Translations under genes and position numbers: made by a program
Notes under the pieces: generated by a model
What the model was told of the DNA's origin: nothing
The model's input: only the letters and a program-made list of their open reading frames with translations
Database searches by the model: none
Source: Herminiimonas sp.
GTDB taxonomy: Bacteria > Pseudomonadota > Gammaproteobacteria > Burkholderiales > Burkholderiaceae_D
Reading direction: 5' to 3'
NCBI GenBank assembly: GCA_014376645.1
Contig: JACMRD010000292.1
Coordinates: 1-37,623 of the forward strand
Length of the DNA stretch: 37,623 bases
In this document: piece after piece, positions 16,729-25,582 of the stretch
Numbering within the stretch: the stretch's first letter is position 1
Layout of the letters: every line of letters begins with the position of its first letter

Positions 16729-17229
16729 TTAGTGCGCCGGCATGCCGGGCATCGCGGCCGCGCCGTGCTGCGCCTGGTTCGGGGCGACGTGGATCGAGAC
16801 TTCCAGTTTGCCGGCTTGTTCGAAGGTCATCGTCATCGGAAACTGCTCGCCGGCCTTGAGTGGTTGCTTCAGTCCGGTCAACATGATGTGGTAGCTGCTG
16901 TCAGCCGTCATCTGCACCTTGGTGGAAGGCGCTAGCGGCAGGCTGTCGAGCTCGCGCATCTTCATGGTCGTGCCCTGCATCGACATGGTGTGGATCGCCG
17001 CTCCGCTTGCCGCCGGTGTCGATACGCTCATGAGTCGATCGGCGCTGCTGCCTTCGTTTTCGACGGTCAGGTAGACGACCCCGGATTGCTGTCCAGGCAG
17101 CGTGGCCCGCGCCATCGGATGCATCACGTGCAGACTGCCGAGGCGTGCGTCGTGCGCGGTTGCCAGAGCCGGGCCGAGCAGGCCGGCGGCGCCGGCCAGT
17201 GCGACGAGCATTTTTTTCATGTATGTCAT
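16729..17229 (-). CDS. PCu(A)C-type periplasmic copper chaperone
   Basis: A 166-residue exported protein. A short signal (MTYMKKMLVALAGAAGLLGPALATA) precedes the domain. Copper ligands fit the H(M)x10Mx21HxM pattern: HVMHPMARATLPG early on and later AIHTMSM. A His/Met-rich tail (AQHGAAAMPGMPAH) may add copper sites. In this family the protein delivers Cu(I) to the CuA site of cytochrome c oxidase, whose genes lie 3 kb away. The start ATG at 17227-17229 uses a GGAG inside the last codons of trmL, with only four bases between the genes, so it depends on the trmL transcript. Confidence 0.9.
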   Translation of the reverse strand: MTYMKKMLVALAGAAGLLGPALATAHDARLGSLHVMHPMARATLPGQQSGVVYLTVENEGSSADRLMSVSTPAASGAAIHTMSMQGTTMKMRELDSLPLAPSTKVQMTADSSYHIMLTGLKQPLKAGEQFPMTMTFEQAGKLEVSIHVAPNQAQHGAAAMPGMPAH

Positions 17230-17233
17230 ACTT

Positions 17234-17704
17234 TTATTCTCCGCCTGCAAAATTGTTCTGTCGCCACGCTTCGTAGACCACGATGGCGACTGTGTTGGAA
17301 AGATTGATGCTGCGATTGCCTTGTCGCATCGGCAACCGGATGCGCTGCGCGGGTGCGAATGATTCGCGCAACGCCGGTGACAGACCGCGGGTCTCGGCAC
17401 CGAACACGAATACGTCGCCCGGGGCAAACGCGACGGTTGGGAACGGTGTCGAGCCATGGGTCGTCAGCGCAAACATGCGCTGCGGGTCGGGCGCCTGCGC
17501 CTGCAGGAACGCGTCCCAGCCGGCATGCACCTTCATGCTGGCGTAGTCATGATAATCGAGTCCGGCCCGACGCATTTTTGCATCGTCCAGGGCAAACCCG
17601 AGCGGCTCGATCAGATGCAACTGCGCTCCGGTATTGGCGCACAGCCGAATGATGTTGCCGGTGTTGGGTGGAATTTCGGGTTCGACCAGGACGACGTGGA
17701 ACAA
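17234..17704 (-). CDS. trmL: tRNA (cytidine/uridine-34 2'-O)-methyltransferase TrmL
   Basis: A 156-residue SPOUT-family (trefoil-knot) enzyme that methylates the ribose of the wobble base in leucine tRNAs. The N-terminus FHVVLVEPEIPPNTGNIIRLCANTG and the SAM-binding knot (FVFGAETRGLSP, RLPMRQGNRSINLSNTVAIVVYE) are classic. The start codon is TTG at 17702-17704: no ATG or GTG fits, and AAGG lies seven bases upstream. A rare start would keep expression low. It follows comF by 49 bases and precedes the copper chaperone by four. Confidence 0.95.
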   Translation of the reverse strand: MFHVVLVEPEIPPNTGNIIRLCANTGAQLHLIEPLGFALDDAKMRRAGLDYHDYASMKVHAGWDAFLQAQAPDPQRMFALTTHGSTPFPTVAFAPGDVFVFGAETRGLSPALRESFAPAQRIRLPMRQGNRSINLSNTVAIVVYEAWRQNNFAGGE

Positions 17705-17753
17705 GCGGATACCTTTTAGGTTGGGCGGTTCGGGGTGCTGCTGCCCCGGCGTG

Positions 17754-18572
17754 TTACCCCGGCAGAGTACGGGCGAAGACCAGATTGGTCACGCGCGCCG
17801 CGCCGAAGCGCTTCAAGGTGGCGGCAATTTCATGCAGGGTGCTGCCGGTGGTCATGACGTCATCGACCACGCCGATGTGGCGCCCGCGCACCTGCGATAC
17901 GAACGCCGGCGCCAGGGTGAACGCGCCGCGCAGGTTCTGACGCCGCTCCCCCGGCGACAGTTGGGCCTGCGCCGCCGTGTCGCGGGTCCGGATCAGCATG
18001 CGCGGCGCAAGCACCATGGCGCGTGACGCGGCCAGCGGCCGGGCAATTTCCAGTGCCTGGTTGAATCCGCGCTGTTGCAGGCGCAACGGACCCAGCGGCA
18101 CGGCGATCAGGCAGTCCGGCAGTGCGGGCCTCGGTGCGCCACCGGCCCGGGTCGACAGCGACAGCATGATCGCCTCGTCGAGCAGACCGGCAAACAGCGG
18201 CGCCAGGGCGAGGCGGCCGCCGAATTTCAGTTCCAGTACCAGCTGGTCGGCCGGCGCGACATAATCGGTCGCCACGAAGGTGGCGTCGAAAGCCGGCGGC
18301 GTGCGCATGCACTGGCCGCATGGCGCATCGCCGGTCGTGGTGGAAGTGAGCGGCAGCGCGCAGCAGCGGCAACGTCGCCGCGCCCCGCCGAAGTGATGGG
18401 CGCGGCATTCCGGACAGAGCGCGAATTGTCCGGTCCGTCCGCACAGGGCGCAGGCGCCGGGCAAGCATCCACCGGCGCGCGCCAGCAACCGGCGCCACGA
18501 CAATGTGGACGCCGGTGTAGTCTGGGCGGTAGTGGCGTCGCCGGGCTCGAGGTTACCCACATTGACTGACAT
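17754..18572 (-). CDS. comF: ComF family phosphoribosyltransferase-like protein
   Basis: A 272-residue protein with an N-terminal zinc-finger region (CALCGRTGQFALCPEC, CRCCALPL, CGQCM at about residues 40-105) and a C-terminal type I phosphoribosyltransferase fold with the PRPP motif VVDDVMTTGST. LRLQQRGFNQALEIARPLA is the usual ComF signature. The family is needed for uptake of single-stranded DNA in competence (ComF, GntX), though its reaction is unknown. No other competence gene is in view. It is divergent from the BioC-like gene, the usual arrangement in Burkholderiales. Confidence 0.9.
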   Translation of the reverse strand: MSVNVGNLEPGDATTAQTTPASTLSWRRLLARAGGCLPGACALCGRTGQFALCPECRAHHFGGARRRCRCCALPLTSTTTGDAPCGQCMRTPPAFDATFVATDYVAPADQLVLELKFGGRLALAPLFAGLLDEAIMLSLSTRAGGAPRPALPDCLIAVPLGPLRLQQRGFNQALEIARPLAASRAMVLAPRMLIRTRDTAAQAQLSPGERRQNLRGAFTLAPAFVSQVRGRHIGVVDDVMTTGSTLHEIAATLKRFGAARVTNLVFARTLPG

Positions 18573-18811
18573 GGAGCGAAAAAATCCCTAAACGTTTAAA
18601 CTCGGGTGCATTATCGCATTTCCGCTTATTCATTTCGCCCGGCAGTACCGAGCAGCGGTGGACCAGCAGCATGCACTGCACAGTATTACCCGGCATCACT
18701 CCGCGTCATCTCGCATTACCCCGCTTCACCCCGTCGACTATTCCGCGCCGGGCATTGCAGTTGCAGCGAACGATTACCGTGCTACCACCCGCCGACACCG
18801 AAGATGGACCC

Positions 18812-19732
18812 ATGAGCGCGCCGATCGACACGCGGCGCGTGCGCCGGCTGTTTGCCGACCCGACGCGGGTAGTGGAATCCGAATTCCTGCGTCGAGAAGT
18901 CGCCAGCCGCATGCATGAGCGTCTGGCCCTGGTCAGGCTGGCGCCGGAGCGCGTGCTCGATGCCGGTTGTGGTGTCGGCGCCGACCTGCCGGCCCTCCAG
19001 AAACATTATCCCGACGCCGAGATCCTCGCACTCGATGCAGTGCCAGCGATGTTGCAGGCTGCCCGCGACCGGCGCCATGCGGCTCTGTCGTCCATGAACC
19101 GCTTATTGTCCCAGTGGCTGCCAGTCCGCAAGTCGGCCGCCAGCGGTATCGACGCCGGCCTGGTGTGCGGCGATTTCGCGCGGACGCCCTTTGGTATCAA
19201 TGCCGTCGACCTGGTCTGGTCGAATCTCGCGCTGCACTGGCATGCCCAACCCGACCGCGTCTTCGCCGAATGGCGCCGCATCCTGCGCGTCGACGGGCTC
19301 CTGATGTTTTCCTGCTTCGGTCCTGATACGTTCAAGGAATTACGCGGCGCACTGGCGGCTACCGATGCCTTCAGCGCGAACAGCCGGGTGCTGTCGTTCG
19401 TCGACATGCACGATTTCGGCGACATGCTGGTTGGCGCCGGTTTTTCCACGCCCGTCATGGACATGGAAACGATCACCGTGACTTATGAATCGGTGGAGCG
19501 ACTGCTGGCCGACGTGCGTGCTTGGGGTGGCAACCCGCAAACGAACCGGCCGCGCGGCTTGATCGGCCGCGCCGCCTGGCAGCGCTTCAACGATGCGCTC
19601 GAGCGCCAGCGCAACGCCGATGACCGGATCGCGCTCACGTTCGAAGTCATCTACGGCCATGCGTTTCGGCCGGTGCCGCGCACCACCGCCGGAGGCGAGT
19701 CGATCGTGCGTCTCGACCTGCGCCGCAAATGA
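18812..19732 (+). CDS. BioC-like SAM-dependent methyltransferase
   Basis: A 306-residue class I methyltransferase. The SAM motif is VLDAGCGVGADLPAL near residue 49, followed by AEILALDAVPAML and a typical BioC-like VDLVWSNLALHWHAQPDRVFAEWRRILRVDGLLMFSCFGPDTFKELR. BioC methylates malonyl-ACP to start biotin synthesis. The N-terminus (RRVRRLFADP) and length agree, but no other bio gene is here, so I leave the symbol empty. The ATG at 18812 gives the natural N-terminus; the frame is open 141 bases further upstream without protein character. Confidence 0.82.
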   Translation: MSAPIDTRRVRRLFADPTRVVESEFLRREVASRMHERLALVRLAPERVLDAGCGVGADLPALQKHYPDAEILALDAVPAMLQAARDRRHAALSSMNRLLSQWLPVRKSAASGIDAGLVCGDFARTPFGINAVDLVWSNLALHWHAQPDRVFAEWRRILRVDGLLMFSCFGPDTFKELRGALAATDAFSANSRVLSFVDMHDFGDMLVGAGFSTPVMDMETITVTYESVERLLADVRAWGGNPQTNRPRGLIGRAAWQRFNDALERQRNADDRIALTFEVIYGHAFRPVPRTTAGGESIVRLDLRRK

Positions 19733-19878
19733 TGAATCGACCGACCGCCGCCGCTACCCGGAGCGCACTCGCCGGATTGCATGAAGTATGCCAAAAAGAC
19801 AATTTCGAGGCGGATGGCGAGCGGGATTTTCACAGCGTGCGGCAATCGGTTCAAGGGGCTTCCGCAGAGTGATTGCGC

Positions 19879-19908
19879 TTGATAACAAAACGGTATTCGA
19901 CTTATACT
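19879..19908 (+). promoter_or_regulatory. Sigma-70 promoter of the cytochrome oxidase operon
   Basis: TTGATA (19879-19884), an 18-base spacer and TATACT (19903-19908), each matching five of six consensus bases. It gives a leader of about 55 bases before the DUF2244 gene. The 146 bases between the BioC-like stop and this promoter show nothing else I can name. Confidence 0.6.
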
Positions 19909-19969
19909 TGCACGGTTTTGCACGACGCCGGCATGATTCAGATCATCAAGATCATTGCGAGGGGTGACG

Positions 19970-20413
19970 ATGGCAGGCGAGCGTGAATGGACCTTGAAAC
20001 GCAATTGCTCGATTTCGCCGCGCCAGTTGCTGCTCGCTTACTGTGCACTGTGCGGTGTATCGCTGGCCATTGCGTCTTTCTTTACCTGGCGCGGTGCGTG
20101 GTACGTACTGGCATTTGCCGTGATGGAAATGCTAGCTGTCGGAATTGCATTCCTCCTGTTTGCGCGGCATGCGACGGACCGGGAGGTTATTGCGCTGGAT
20201 GGTGACTGGCTCCGGATCGAATTGATCGAGGCCGAACGGTCGCGCACCTTCAGGCTCGATCCTCGTGCCACCAGGATCGAGATACCGGCGGCGCACTACC
20301 GCCTGATCGCCGTCGAGCAGCACGGCACCCGCGTTGAAATCGGCCGCTTTCTGACCGCATTCAAGCGCCAGCAGTTTGCGCGGGAACTGCGCAGCGCCCT
20401 AGTGGGGTTGTAG
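19970..20413 (+). CDS. DUF2244 membrane protein
   Basis: A 147-residue protein with two membrane helices (about residues 20-40 and 45-65) and a soluble C-terminal domain. It opens with the EWTLKRNCSISPRQLLLAYCALCGVSLAIA segment typical of DUF2244. Members commonly precede coxB in proteobacteria, and here the gene is first after the promoter, 46 bp before coxB, so a role in oxidase assembly is likely but unproven. The ATG at 19970 has GAGGGG five bases upstream; a TTG five codons earlier is rejected. Confidence 0.87.
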   Translation: MAGEREWTLKRNCSISPRQLLLAYCALCGVSLAIASFFTWRGAWYVLAFAVMEMLAVGIAFLLFARHATDREVIALDGDWLRIELIEAERSRTFRLDPRATRIEIPAAHYRLIAVEQHGTRVEIGRFLTAFKRQQFARELRSALVGL

Positions 20414-20459
20414 TAATAAACGAAATACCGAATTCTTAATTGGGGTACTTGGGGAAATC

Positions 20460-21620
20460 ATGAAATTTGCGCAGCGCATTCAATCCTTGATGCTCGGTGC
20501 GTCGCTCCTGGCGGCGGCACTGCCGGCAGCGGCGGTGTCCGACATGGTGGGTGGTCCGGCAATCCGGCAACTGAACTTTCAAACGCCGGTTACGCCGATT
20601 GCATCGCAGATCTATTCGCTGCACACGCTCATGCTGGTCATCTGTCTGGTGATCTTCGTGGCGGTGTTCGGCGTGATGTTCTATTCGATCCTCAAGCACC
20701 GCAAGTCGCTCGGACACAAATCGGCGACCTTCCACGAAAGCACCACCGTCGAGATCGCATGGACAATCATCCCGTTCTTGATCGTCATCGGCATGGCGCT
20801 GCCGGCCACCAAGACCGTGGTCGCCATGAAGGACACATCGAATGCCGACCTGACCATCAAGGCCACCGGCATGCAGTGGAAGTGGGGTTATGATTACCTC
20901 AAGGGTGAAGGCGAGGGAATTTCCTTCCTGTCGACCCTGTCGACGCCGCGCGACCAGATCAACGACACGACCAAGGCCAAGGGTGAGAACTACCTGGTCG
21001 AAGTCGACAATGAGATCTACGTACCGGTCAACAAGAAAATCCGCATCGTCACCACCGCCAATGACGTGATCCACGCTTTTGCAGTGCCGGCTTTCGGTAT
21101 CAAGCAGGATGCGATTCCCGGTTTCGTTCGCGACACCTGGTTCAAGGTTGAAAAAATCGGCATCTATCGCGGTCAGTGTTCGGAATTGTGCGGCAAGGAG
21201 CACGCCTTCATGCCGATCGTGGTCAACGTCGTCAGCGCCGAGGATTACACCAAGTGGGTCGATGGCAAGAAAAAAGCAATGGCAGCGATGGCCGATGATC
21301 CGAACAAGGTCTGGACCGTCGACGAGCTGAAACAGCGCGGCGAAAAAGTCTATGGCGCGAACTGCGTTGCTTGCCACCAGGCGACCGGCAAGGGTGTGCC
21401 GGGCGCCTTCCCGGCACTCGACGGCGATCCGATCGTCAACGGTCCGCGTGATGCGCAGATCAACATTCTCCTGAACGGCAAGAATGCGATGCCGGCCTGG
21501 AAGACAGTATTGTCGGATACCGATATTGCGGCAGTCATTACCTATACCCGCAATGCCTGGTCCAACAAGGCAGTAGAGAATCTGGTACAACCGGCCGAAG
21601 TTCTGGCTGCGCGCAAGTAA
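20460..21620 (+). CDS. coxB: Cytochrome c oxidase subunit II with fused cytochrome c
   Basis: A 386-residue subunit II of a caa3-type oxidase. Residues 1-25 form a signal peptide; two membrane helices follow (about 55-78 and 98-120). The CuA site is complete: H205, C240, C244, H248 and M251 (GQCSELCGKEHAFM). The acidic/aromatic MQWKWGYDY electron-entry patch lies at about 138-146. A C-terminal cytochrome c domain has CVACH (302-306) and a likely Met ligand, M344 (NAMPAW), so the subunit carries its own electron-donor heme. GGGG lies shortly before the ATG. Confidence 0.97.
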   Translation: MKFAQRIQSLMLGASLLAAALPAAAVSDMVGGPAIRQLNFQTPVTPIASQIYSLHTLMLVICLVIFVAVFGVMFYSILKHRKSLGHKSATFHESTTVEIAWTIIPFLIVIGMALPATKTVVAMKDTSNADLTIKATGMQWKWGYDYLKGEGEGISFLSTLSTPRDQINDTTKAKGENYLVEVDNEIYVPVNKKIRIVTTANDVIHAFAVPAFGIKQDAIPGFVRDTWFKVEKIGIYRGQCSELCGKEHAFMPIVVNVVSAEDYTKWVDGKKKAMAAMADDPNKVWTVDELKQRGEKVYGANCVACHQATGKGVPGAFPALDGDPIVNGPRDAQINILLNGKNAMPAWKTVLSDTDIAAVITYTRNAWSNKAVENLVQPAEVLAARK

Positions 21621-21664
21621 ATTGACGAATCGTCCAAGCGAATAATCGATATCAGGAGAGTCAG

Positions 21665-23281
21665 ATGAGTACAACGGTAATCGACCACGGACATGGTCAC
21701 GCAGGCGACGCGCACGGCCACGGCGACCACGACCACCATGATCAACCACACGGCTGGCGGCGCTGGCTGCTGGCAACCAACCACAAGGACATTGGCACAC
21801 TGTATCTGTGGTTCTCGCTGGCGATGCTGCTGTCGGGCGGCGTCCTTGCGCTGCTGATTCGCGCCGAATTGTTCCAGCCTGGCCTGCAACTGTTCAAGCC
21901 CGAGTTCTTCAACCAGCTGACCACGATGCACGGCCTGATCATGGTCTTCGGCGCGATCATGCCGGCCTTCGTCGGCTTCGCCAACTGGATGATTCCTCTG
22001 CAGATCGGCGCTGCCGACATGGCGTTTGCGCGAATGAACAACTTCTCGTTCTGGCTGCTGCCGCCAGCGGCGATCCTGCTGATGTCGTCGTTCCTGGTTC
22101 CCGGCGGCGCCCCCGCCGGCGGCTGGACGATGTATGCGCCGCTGTCGACCCAGATGGGTATCGGCATGGACATGGCGATTTTCGCGATGCACATCATGGG
22201 CGCGTCGTCGATCATGGGTTCCATCAACATCATCACCACCATCCTGAACATGCGCGCCCCCGGCATGACCTTGATGAAGATGCCGATGTTCTGCTGGACC
22301 TGGCTGATCACCGCCTACCTGCTGATCGCCGTCATGCCAGTGCTGGCCGGCGCCATCACCATGACCCTGACCGACCGCCATTTCGGTACGTCCTTCTTCA
22401 ATGCCGCCGGCGGCGGTGACCCTGTGATGTACCAGCATATTTTCTGGTTCTTCGGTCATCCGGAGGTCTACATCATGATTCTGCCGGCCTTCGGCATCAT
22501 CTCGCACATCATTCCGGCCTTTGCCCGCAAGACCCTGTTCGGCTATGCGTCGATGGTCTATGCAACCTCGTCGATCGCGATCCTCTCCTTCATCGTGTGG
22601 GCGCACCACATGTTCACCACCGGCATGCCGGTGACCGGCCAGCTGTTCTTCATGTTCGCCACCATGCTGATCGCCGTGCCGACCGGCGTAAAGGTGTTCA
22701 ACTGGATCGCCACGATGTGGCGCGGTTCTATGACGTTCGAGACACCGATGTTGTTCGCCATCGGCTTCATCTTTGTGTTCACGATGGGTGGCTTCACCGG
22801 CCTGATCCTGGCGGTCACGCCGATCGACATCGAATTGCAGGATACCTACTACGTCGTGGCCCACTTCCATTATGTTCTGGTCGCCGGATCGCTCTTCGCC
22901 ATGTTTGCAGGTTTCTACTACTGGGGTCCGAAGTGGACCGGCTACATGTACAACGAGACACGCGGCAAGATCCATTTCTGGGCATCGCTGATCACGTTCA
23001 ACGTCACCTTTTTCCCGATGCACTTTCTGGGCCTGGCGGGCATGCCACGTCGCTATGCTGATTACCCGGCGCAGTTCACCGACTTCAACATGCTGGCGTC
23101 GATCGGCGCGCTGGGGTTCGGTCTGTCGCAGGTGTACTTTCTGTTCGCCGTGATCATTCCATCGATCCGTGGCGGCGAAAAAGCGCTGGCCAAACCGTGG
23201 GAAGGCGCCGAGGGCCTGGAATGGACGGTTCCAAGTCCGGCGCCGTTCCATACTTTCGAAACACCACCGATGGTGAAATGA
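21665..23281 (+). CDS. coxA: Cytochrome c oxidase subunit I
   Basis: A 538-residue heme-copper oxidase core with 12 predicted helices. The active-site loop [18 protein letters not shown] supplies the cross-linked His-Tyr pair, [10 protein letters not shown] the further CuB histidines, and VVAHFHYVL the heme a and a3 ligands. The D-channel asparagine motif ([22 protein letters not shown]) is present. It reduces O2 to water while pumping protons in the inner membrane. The first 29 residues hold nine histidines (positions 8-29), a cytosolic tail beyond the catalytic core. AGGAGA lies five bases before the ATG. Confidence 0.98.
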   Translation: MSTTVIDHGHGHAGDAHGHGDHDHHDQPHGWRRWLLATNHKDIGTLYLWFSLAMLLSGGVLALLIRAELFQPGLQLFKPEFFNQLTTMHGLIMVFGAIMPAFVGFANWMIPLQIGAADMAFARMNNFSFWLLPPAAILLMSSFLVPGGAPAGGWTMYAPLSTQMGIGMDMAIFAMHIMGASSIMGSINIITTILNMRAPGMTLMKMPMFCWTWLITAYLLIAVMPVLAGAITMTLTDRHFGTSFFNAAGGGDPVMYQHIFWFFGHPEVYIMILPAFGIISHIIPAFARKTLFGYASMVYATSSIAILSFIVWAHHMFTTGMPVTGQLFFMFATMLIAVPTGVKVFNWIATMWRGSMTFETPMLFAIGFIFVFTMGGFTGLILAVTPIDIELQDTYYVVAHFHYVLVAGSLFAMFAGFYYWGPKWTGYMYNETRGKIHFWASLITFNVTFFPMHFLGLAGMPRRYADYPAQFTDFNMLASIGALGFGLSQVYFLFAVIIPSIRGGEKALAKPWEGAEGLEWTVPSPAPFHTFETPPMVK

Positions 23282-23348
23282 CCGACTGGCGGCGCAGCCA
23301 ATCCGTGCGCCGCCGCTTTCGCCTCAGTGTCGTACACATGAAGCATCC

Positions 23349-23453
23349 ATGAATCAGCAGAAAAAACCGAACAACCTCAAGACCGCGCTGATCGTCGCAT
23401 CGATCGGCGCCATGTTTTTCGTCGGCGTGATCGCCAGACGGCTGTGGTTCTGA
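23349..23453 (+). CDS. Cytochrome oxidase small assembly protein (34 residues)
   Basis: A 34-residue frame between coxA and ctaG: a basic N-terminus MNQQKKPNNLK, one membrane helix (TALIVASIGAMFFVGVIA) and a basic-aromatic end RRLWF. The size, single helix and exact position match the small assembly protein annotated between coxA and ctaG in Burkholderiales. It ends four bases before ctaG. Its function is inferred from position only. Confidence 0.75.
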   Translation: MNQQKKPNNLKTALIVASIGAMFFVGVIARRLWF

Positions 23454-23457
23454 CGCA

Positions 23458-24045
23458 ATGCCACTCGATCCGTTAGAAGCGAGCGGCACCGGCTCCGGTG
23501 CACGGCAGACGCAGCAATCGAACGGCCGCATGCTCGGCAAGCTGGTCGTGATCGCCGTGATGATGTTCGGGTTCGGTTACGCGCTGGTGCCGCTGTATAA
23601 GGAAATCTGCGAACTGACCGGCATCAACGTTCTCAGTTCGAAGGATGGGCTGACGGATGGCATCGGCAACACGCAGATCGACAAGTCACGCGTCATCACC
23701 GTCGAATTCGATGCCAACGCGCATGGACCGTGGCGGTTCCGCCCGACCGTATCGAGCCTGACAGTGCACCCGGGCGAAATGACCCAGGTGATCTTTGAGG
23801 TCGTCAATACGCAGAAGCGCACGGTGGATGCTCAGGCGATACCGAGCTACGCGCCACAACAGGCGGCAGCGTATTTCAAGAAAGTGGAGTGTTTCTGTTT
23901 TCGTCAACAGACCTTGTTGCCGAACGAAGCAAAGCAGATGCCGGTGGTATTTTTCATCGACCCGAAGTTGCCGCGGGATGTAACGACGATTACCTTGTCC
24001 TATACGTTCTTTGAAGTGGCGGCGCCAGCAAAAAAAGCGACCTGA
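23458..24045 (+). CDS. ctaG: Cytochrome c oxidase assembly protein CtaG/Cox11
   Basis: A 195-residue membrane-anchored copper chaperone that inserts CuB into subunit I. One N-terminal helix (GKLVVIAVMMFGFGYALVPLY) precedes a periplasmic immunoglobulin-like domain. C145 and C147 in the ECFCFRQQTL motif are the conserved Cu(I) ligands; C51 after YKEI is also conserved. Its place directly after coxA and the small protein is standard. Confidence 0.95.
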   Translation: MPLDPLEASGTGSGARQTQQSNGRMLGKLVVIAVMMFGFGYALVPLYKEICELTGINVLSSKDGLTDGIGNTQIDKSRVITVEFDANAHGPWRFRPTVSSLTVHPGEMTQVIFEVVNTQKRTVDAQAIPSYAPQQAAAYFKKVECFCFRQQTLLPNEAKQMPVVFFIDPKLPRDVTTITLSYTFFEVAAPAKKAT

Positions 24046-24078
24046 CGTAGGGACGACCGTGTTTCGAAGGTGTCAAAG

Positions 24079-24294
24079 ATGAATGAGCAGCAACGACCGA
24101 CCGATCGCAAGGCGTCTTTTGCGGCGACGATGAAAGCCGTGTTCTGGTCGTTCTTTGGAGTACGCAAGAAAAGTGATTACGAGCGGGATGCGGCGCAACT
24201 CAATCCGGTGCACGTGATCATTGCCGGTATCATCGGCGCCGCGCTGTTCATCGCGTTTCTGGTCACGATCGTGCGGCTGGTGGTGGCGAAGTAG
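24079..24294 (+). CDS. DUF2970 membrane protein
   Basis: A 71-residue protein with a basic, aromatic N-terminal part (TMKAVFWSFFGVRKKSDYERDAAQLNPVHVI) and one C-terminal helix (IAGIIGAALFIAFLVTIVRLVV). This matches DUF2970, a family seen next to cox genes in betaproteobacteria and of unknown role. I take ATG 24079, with GAAGG eight bases upstream, over a GTG three codons earlier that overlaps that ribosome site. Confidence 0.85.
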   Translation: MNEQQRPTDRKASFAATMKAVFWSFFGVRKKSDYERDAAQLNPVHVIIAGIIGAALFIAFLVTIVRLVVAK

Positions 24295-24350
24295 CAGTCT
24301 GTTGAAGTGATTTACAACTATTTATTTGATATCTGTATCGGGAGATGAAC

Positions 24351-25211
24351 ATGAGTACGCCGCAAGCGAACGCCCCCTATTATTTTATTCCCGGCCCATC
24401 CCAATGGCCGATCCTGGCTGGCGCGTCCCTGTTGCTGACCATGGCTGGCGCGGCTGCGTGGGTCAACGGCATCCCCTGGGGAATGTACGCCAATCTGGCC
24501 GGCATCCTGGCGTTCGTCCTGGTGCTGTATCGCTGGTTCGGCGAGGCGATCGCGGAGTCCGAAGGTGGCCTCTACAGCAGCCGGATCGATCTCTCCTTCC
24601 GCTGGAGCATGAGCTGGTTCATCTTTTCGGAAATCATGTTCTTTGCCGGATTTTTTGGCGCGTTGTTCTATGCTCGCAGCATCACGCTGCCGTGGCTGGG
24701 CGACCTCGATCACAAGTTGCTGTGGCCTGATTTCGGCGCCGTCTGGGGTTCGGGCGGACCTGCCGGCACCGTCGAGACCTTCCGTACGATGGGTCCTTTC
24801 CCGATCCCGACGATTAACACCGCACTGCTGCTGACTTCCGGCGTGACGCTGACAATCGCGCATCATGCATTGCGCGCCGGTCATCGTGGGAAAACGGCCG
24901 TCTGGCTGGCCGCGACGATTCTGCTCGGCGCAGTCTTCATGGGCTTTCAGGCTTACGAGTATTCACATGCCTACAGCGAACTGAATCTGAAGCTGACGTC
25001 CGGCATCTACGGCTCGACCTTTTTCATGCTGACCGGTTTCCACGGCTTCCATGTCACGCTCGGCACGATCATGCTGTCGGTCGTGCTGTATCGCGTGCTC
25101 AAGGGCCACTTCACGCCGGAACATCATTTCGGTTTTGAAGGCGCGGCATGGTATTGGCACTTCGTTGACGTCGTGTGGCTGGGTCTGTACGTGGTGGTCT
25201 ACTGGCTCTAA
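24351..25211 (+). CDS. coxC: Cytochrome c oxidase subunit III
   Basis: A 286-residue subunit III with seven predicted helices. Family marks include YYFIPGPSQWPI at the N-terminus, ESEGGLYSSRIDLSFRWSMSWFIFSEIMFFAGFFGALFYAR, the FQAYEY segment and the final HHFGFEGAAWYWHFVDVVWLGLYVVVYW. It stabilises the oxidase and supports proton uptake. GGGAG is six bases before ATG 24351, which is therefore preferred to the in-frame ATG at 24345. The AT-rich 56 bases upstream might hold a weak internal promoter. A terminator follows. Confidence 0.97.
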   Translation: MSTPQANAPYYFIPGPSQWPILAGASLLLTMAGAAAWVNGIPWGMYANLAGILAFVLVLYRWFGEAIAESEGGLYSSRIDLSFRWSMSWFIFSEIMFFAGFFGALFYARSITLPWLGDLDHKLLWPDFGAVWGSGGPAGTVETFRTMGPFPIPTINTALLLTSGVTLTIAHHALRAGHRGKTAVWLAATILLGAVFMGFQAYEYSHAYSELNLKLTSGIYGSTFFMLTGFHGFHVTLGTIMLSVVLYRVLKGHFTPEHHFGFEGAAWYWHFVDVVWLGLYVVVYWL

Positions 25212-25230
25212 CACGGTACGGAAGCTGACA

Positions 25231-25260
25231 AAAAAGCCGCACTTCGGTGCGGCTTTTTTT
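25231..25260. terminator. Bidirectional terminator after coxC
   Basis: A perfect 7-bp stem GCCGCAC/GTGCGGC (25236-25242 and 25247-25253) with a C(TTCG)G tetraloop, flanked by five A and seven T. It can serve both coxC and the convergent twin-helix gene, whose stop is at 25283. Confidence 0.92.
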
Positions 25261-25282
25261 ATAGGTGAAGCATTGATGGGAC

Positions 25283-25483
25283 TCAGCGAATGCCGGTGGG
25301 CTGGATCCAGCCGAGTTGATTGGCGATGAGCAGCAAGATGAACAGCGTGATTGAAAAGCCGACCCGGAACGCGAGCGCCTTGACGGTACGGTTGCTTTTG
25401 CCTTTGTCCTTCATGAGAAAGACAAGTGCAGAAGCAAGGCTGCCGATGATCAGGATGAAAGCAATCGCGACAAGAATTCTCAT
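25283..25483 (-). CDS. Twin transmembrane protein (DUF2909)
   Basis: A 66-residue protein made of two membrane helices (about residues 3-24 and 39-59) joined by a basic loop MKDKGKSNRTVKALAFR. This matches the DUF2909 twin-helix family often found opposite SURF1 in cox loci. It converges on coxC through a shared terminator and diverges from SURF1 across 99 bp. Function unknown. Confidence 0.85.
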   Translation of the reverse strand: MRILVAIAFILIIGSLASALVFLMKDKGKSNRTVKALAFRVGFSITLFILLLIANQLGWIQPTGIR

Positions 25484-25582
25484 GGATGCAGGGAAAATGA
25501 AATTGGCCGAAAATACGGTGAGCCCGAACGATTCCGATCATGCCGGGCAGCTTGCAACAGAACGAACCGAGACGATATTGTA

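Noticed and set aside
20436-21800. 454-residue minus-strand frame over coxB
   Set aside because: Antisense to the fully supported coxB; no ribosome site or recognisable domain.
21542-23251. 569-residue minus-strand frame over coxA
   Set aside because: Shadow of coxA in a high-G+C genome: rich in His, Arg, Gln and Asp, no membrane helices or motifs.
25552-25581. TTGCAA-N18-TATTGT as a SURF1 promoter
   Set aside because: Transcription would start at or after the SURF1 ATG at 25583, so the start codon would be missing.
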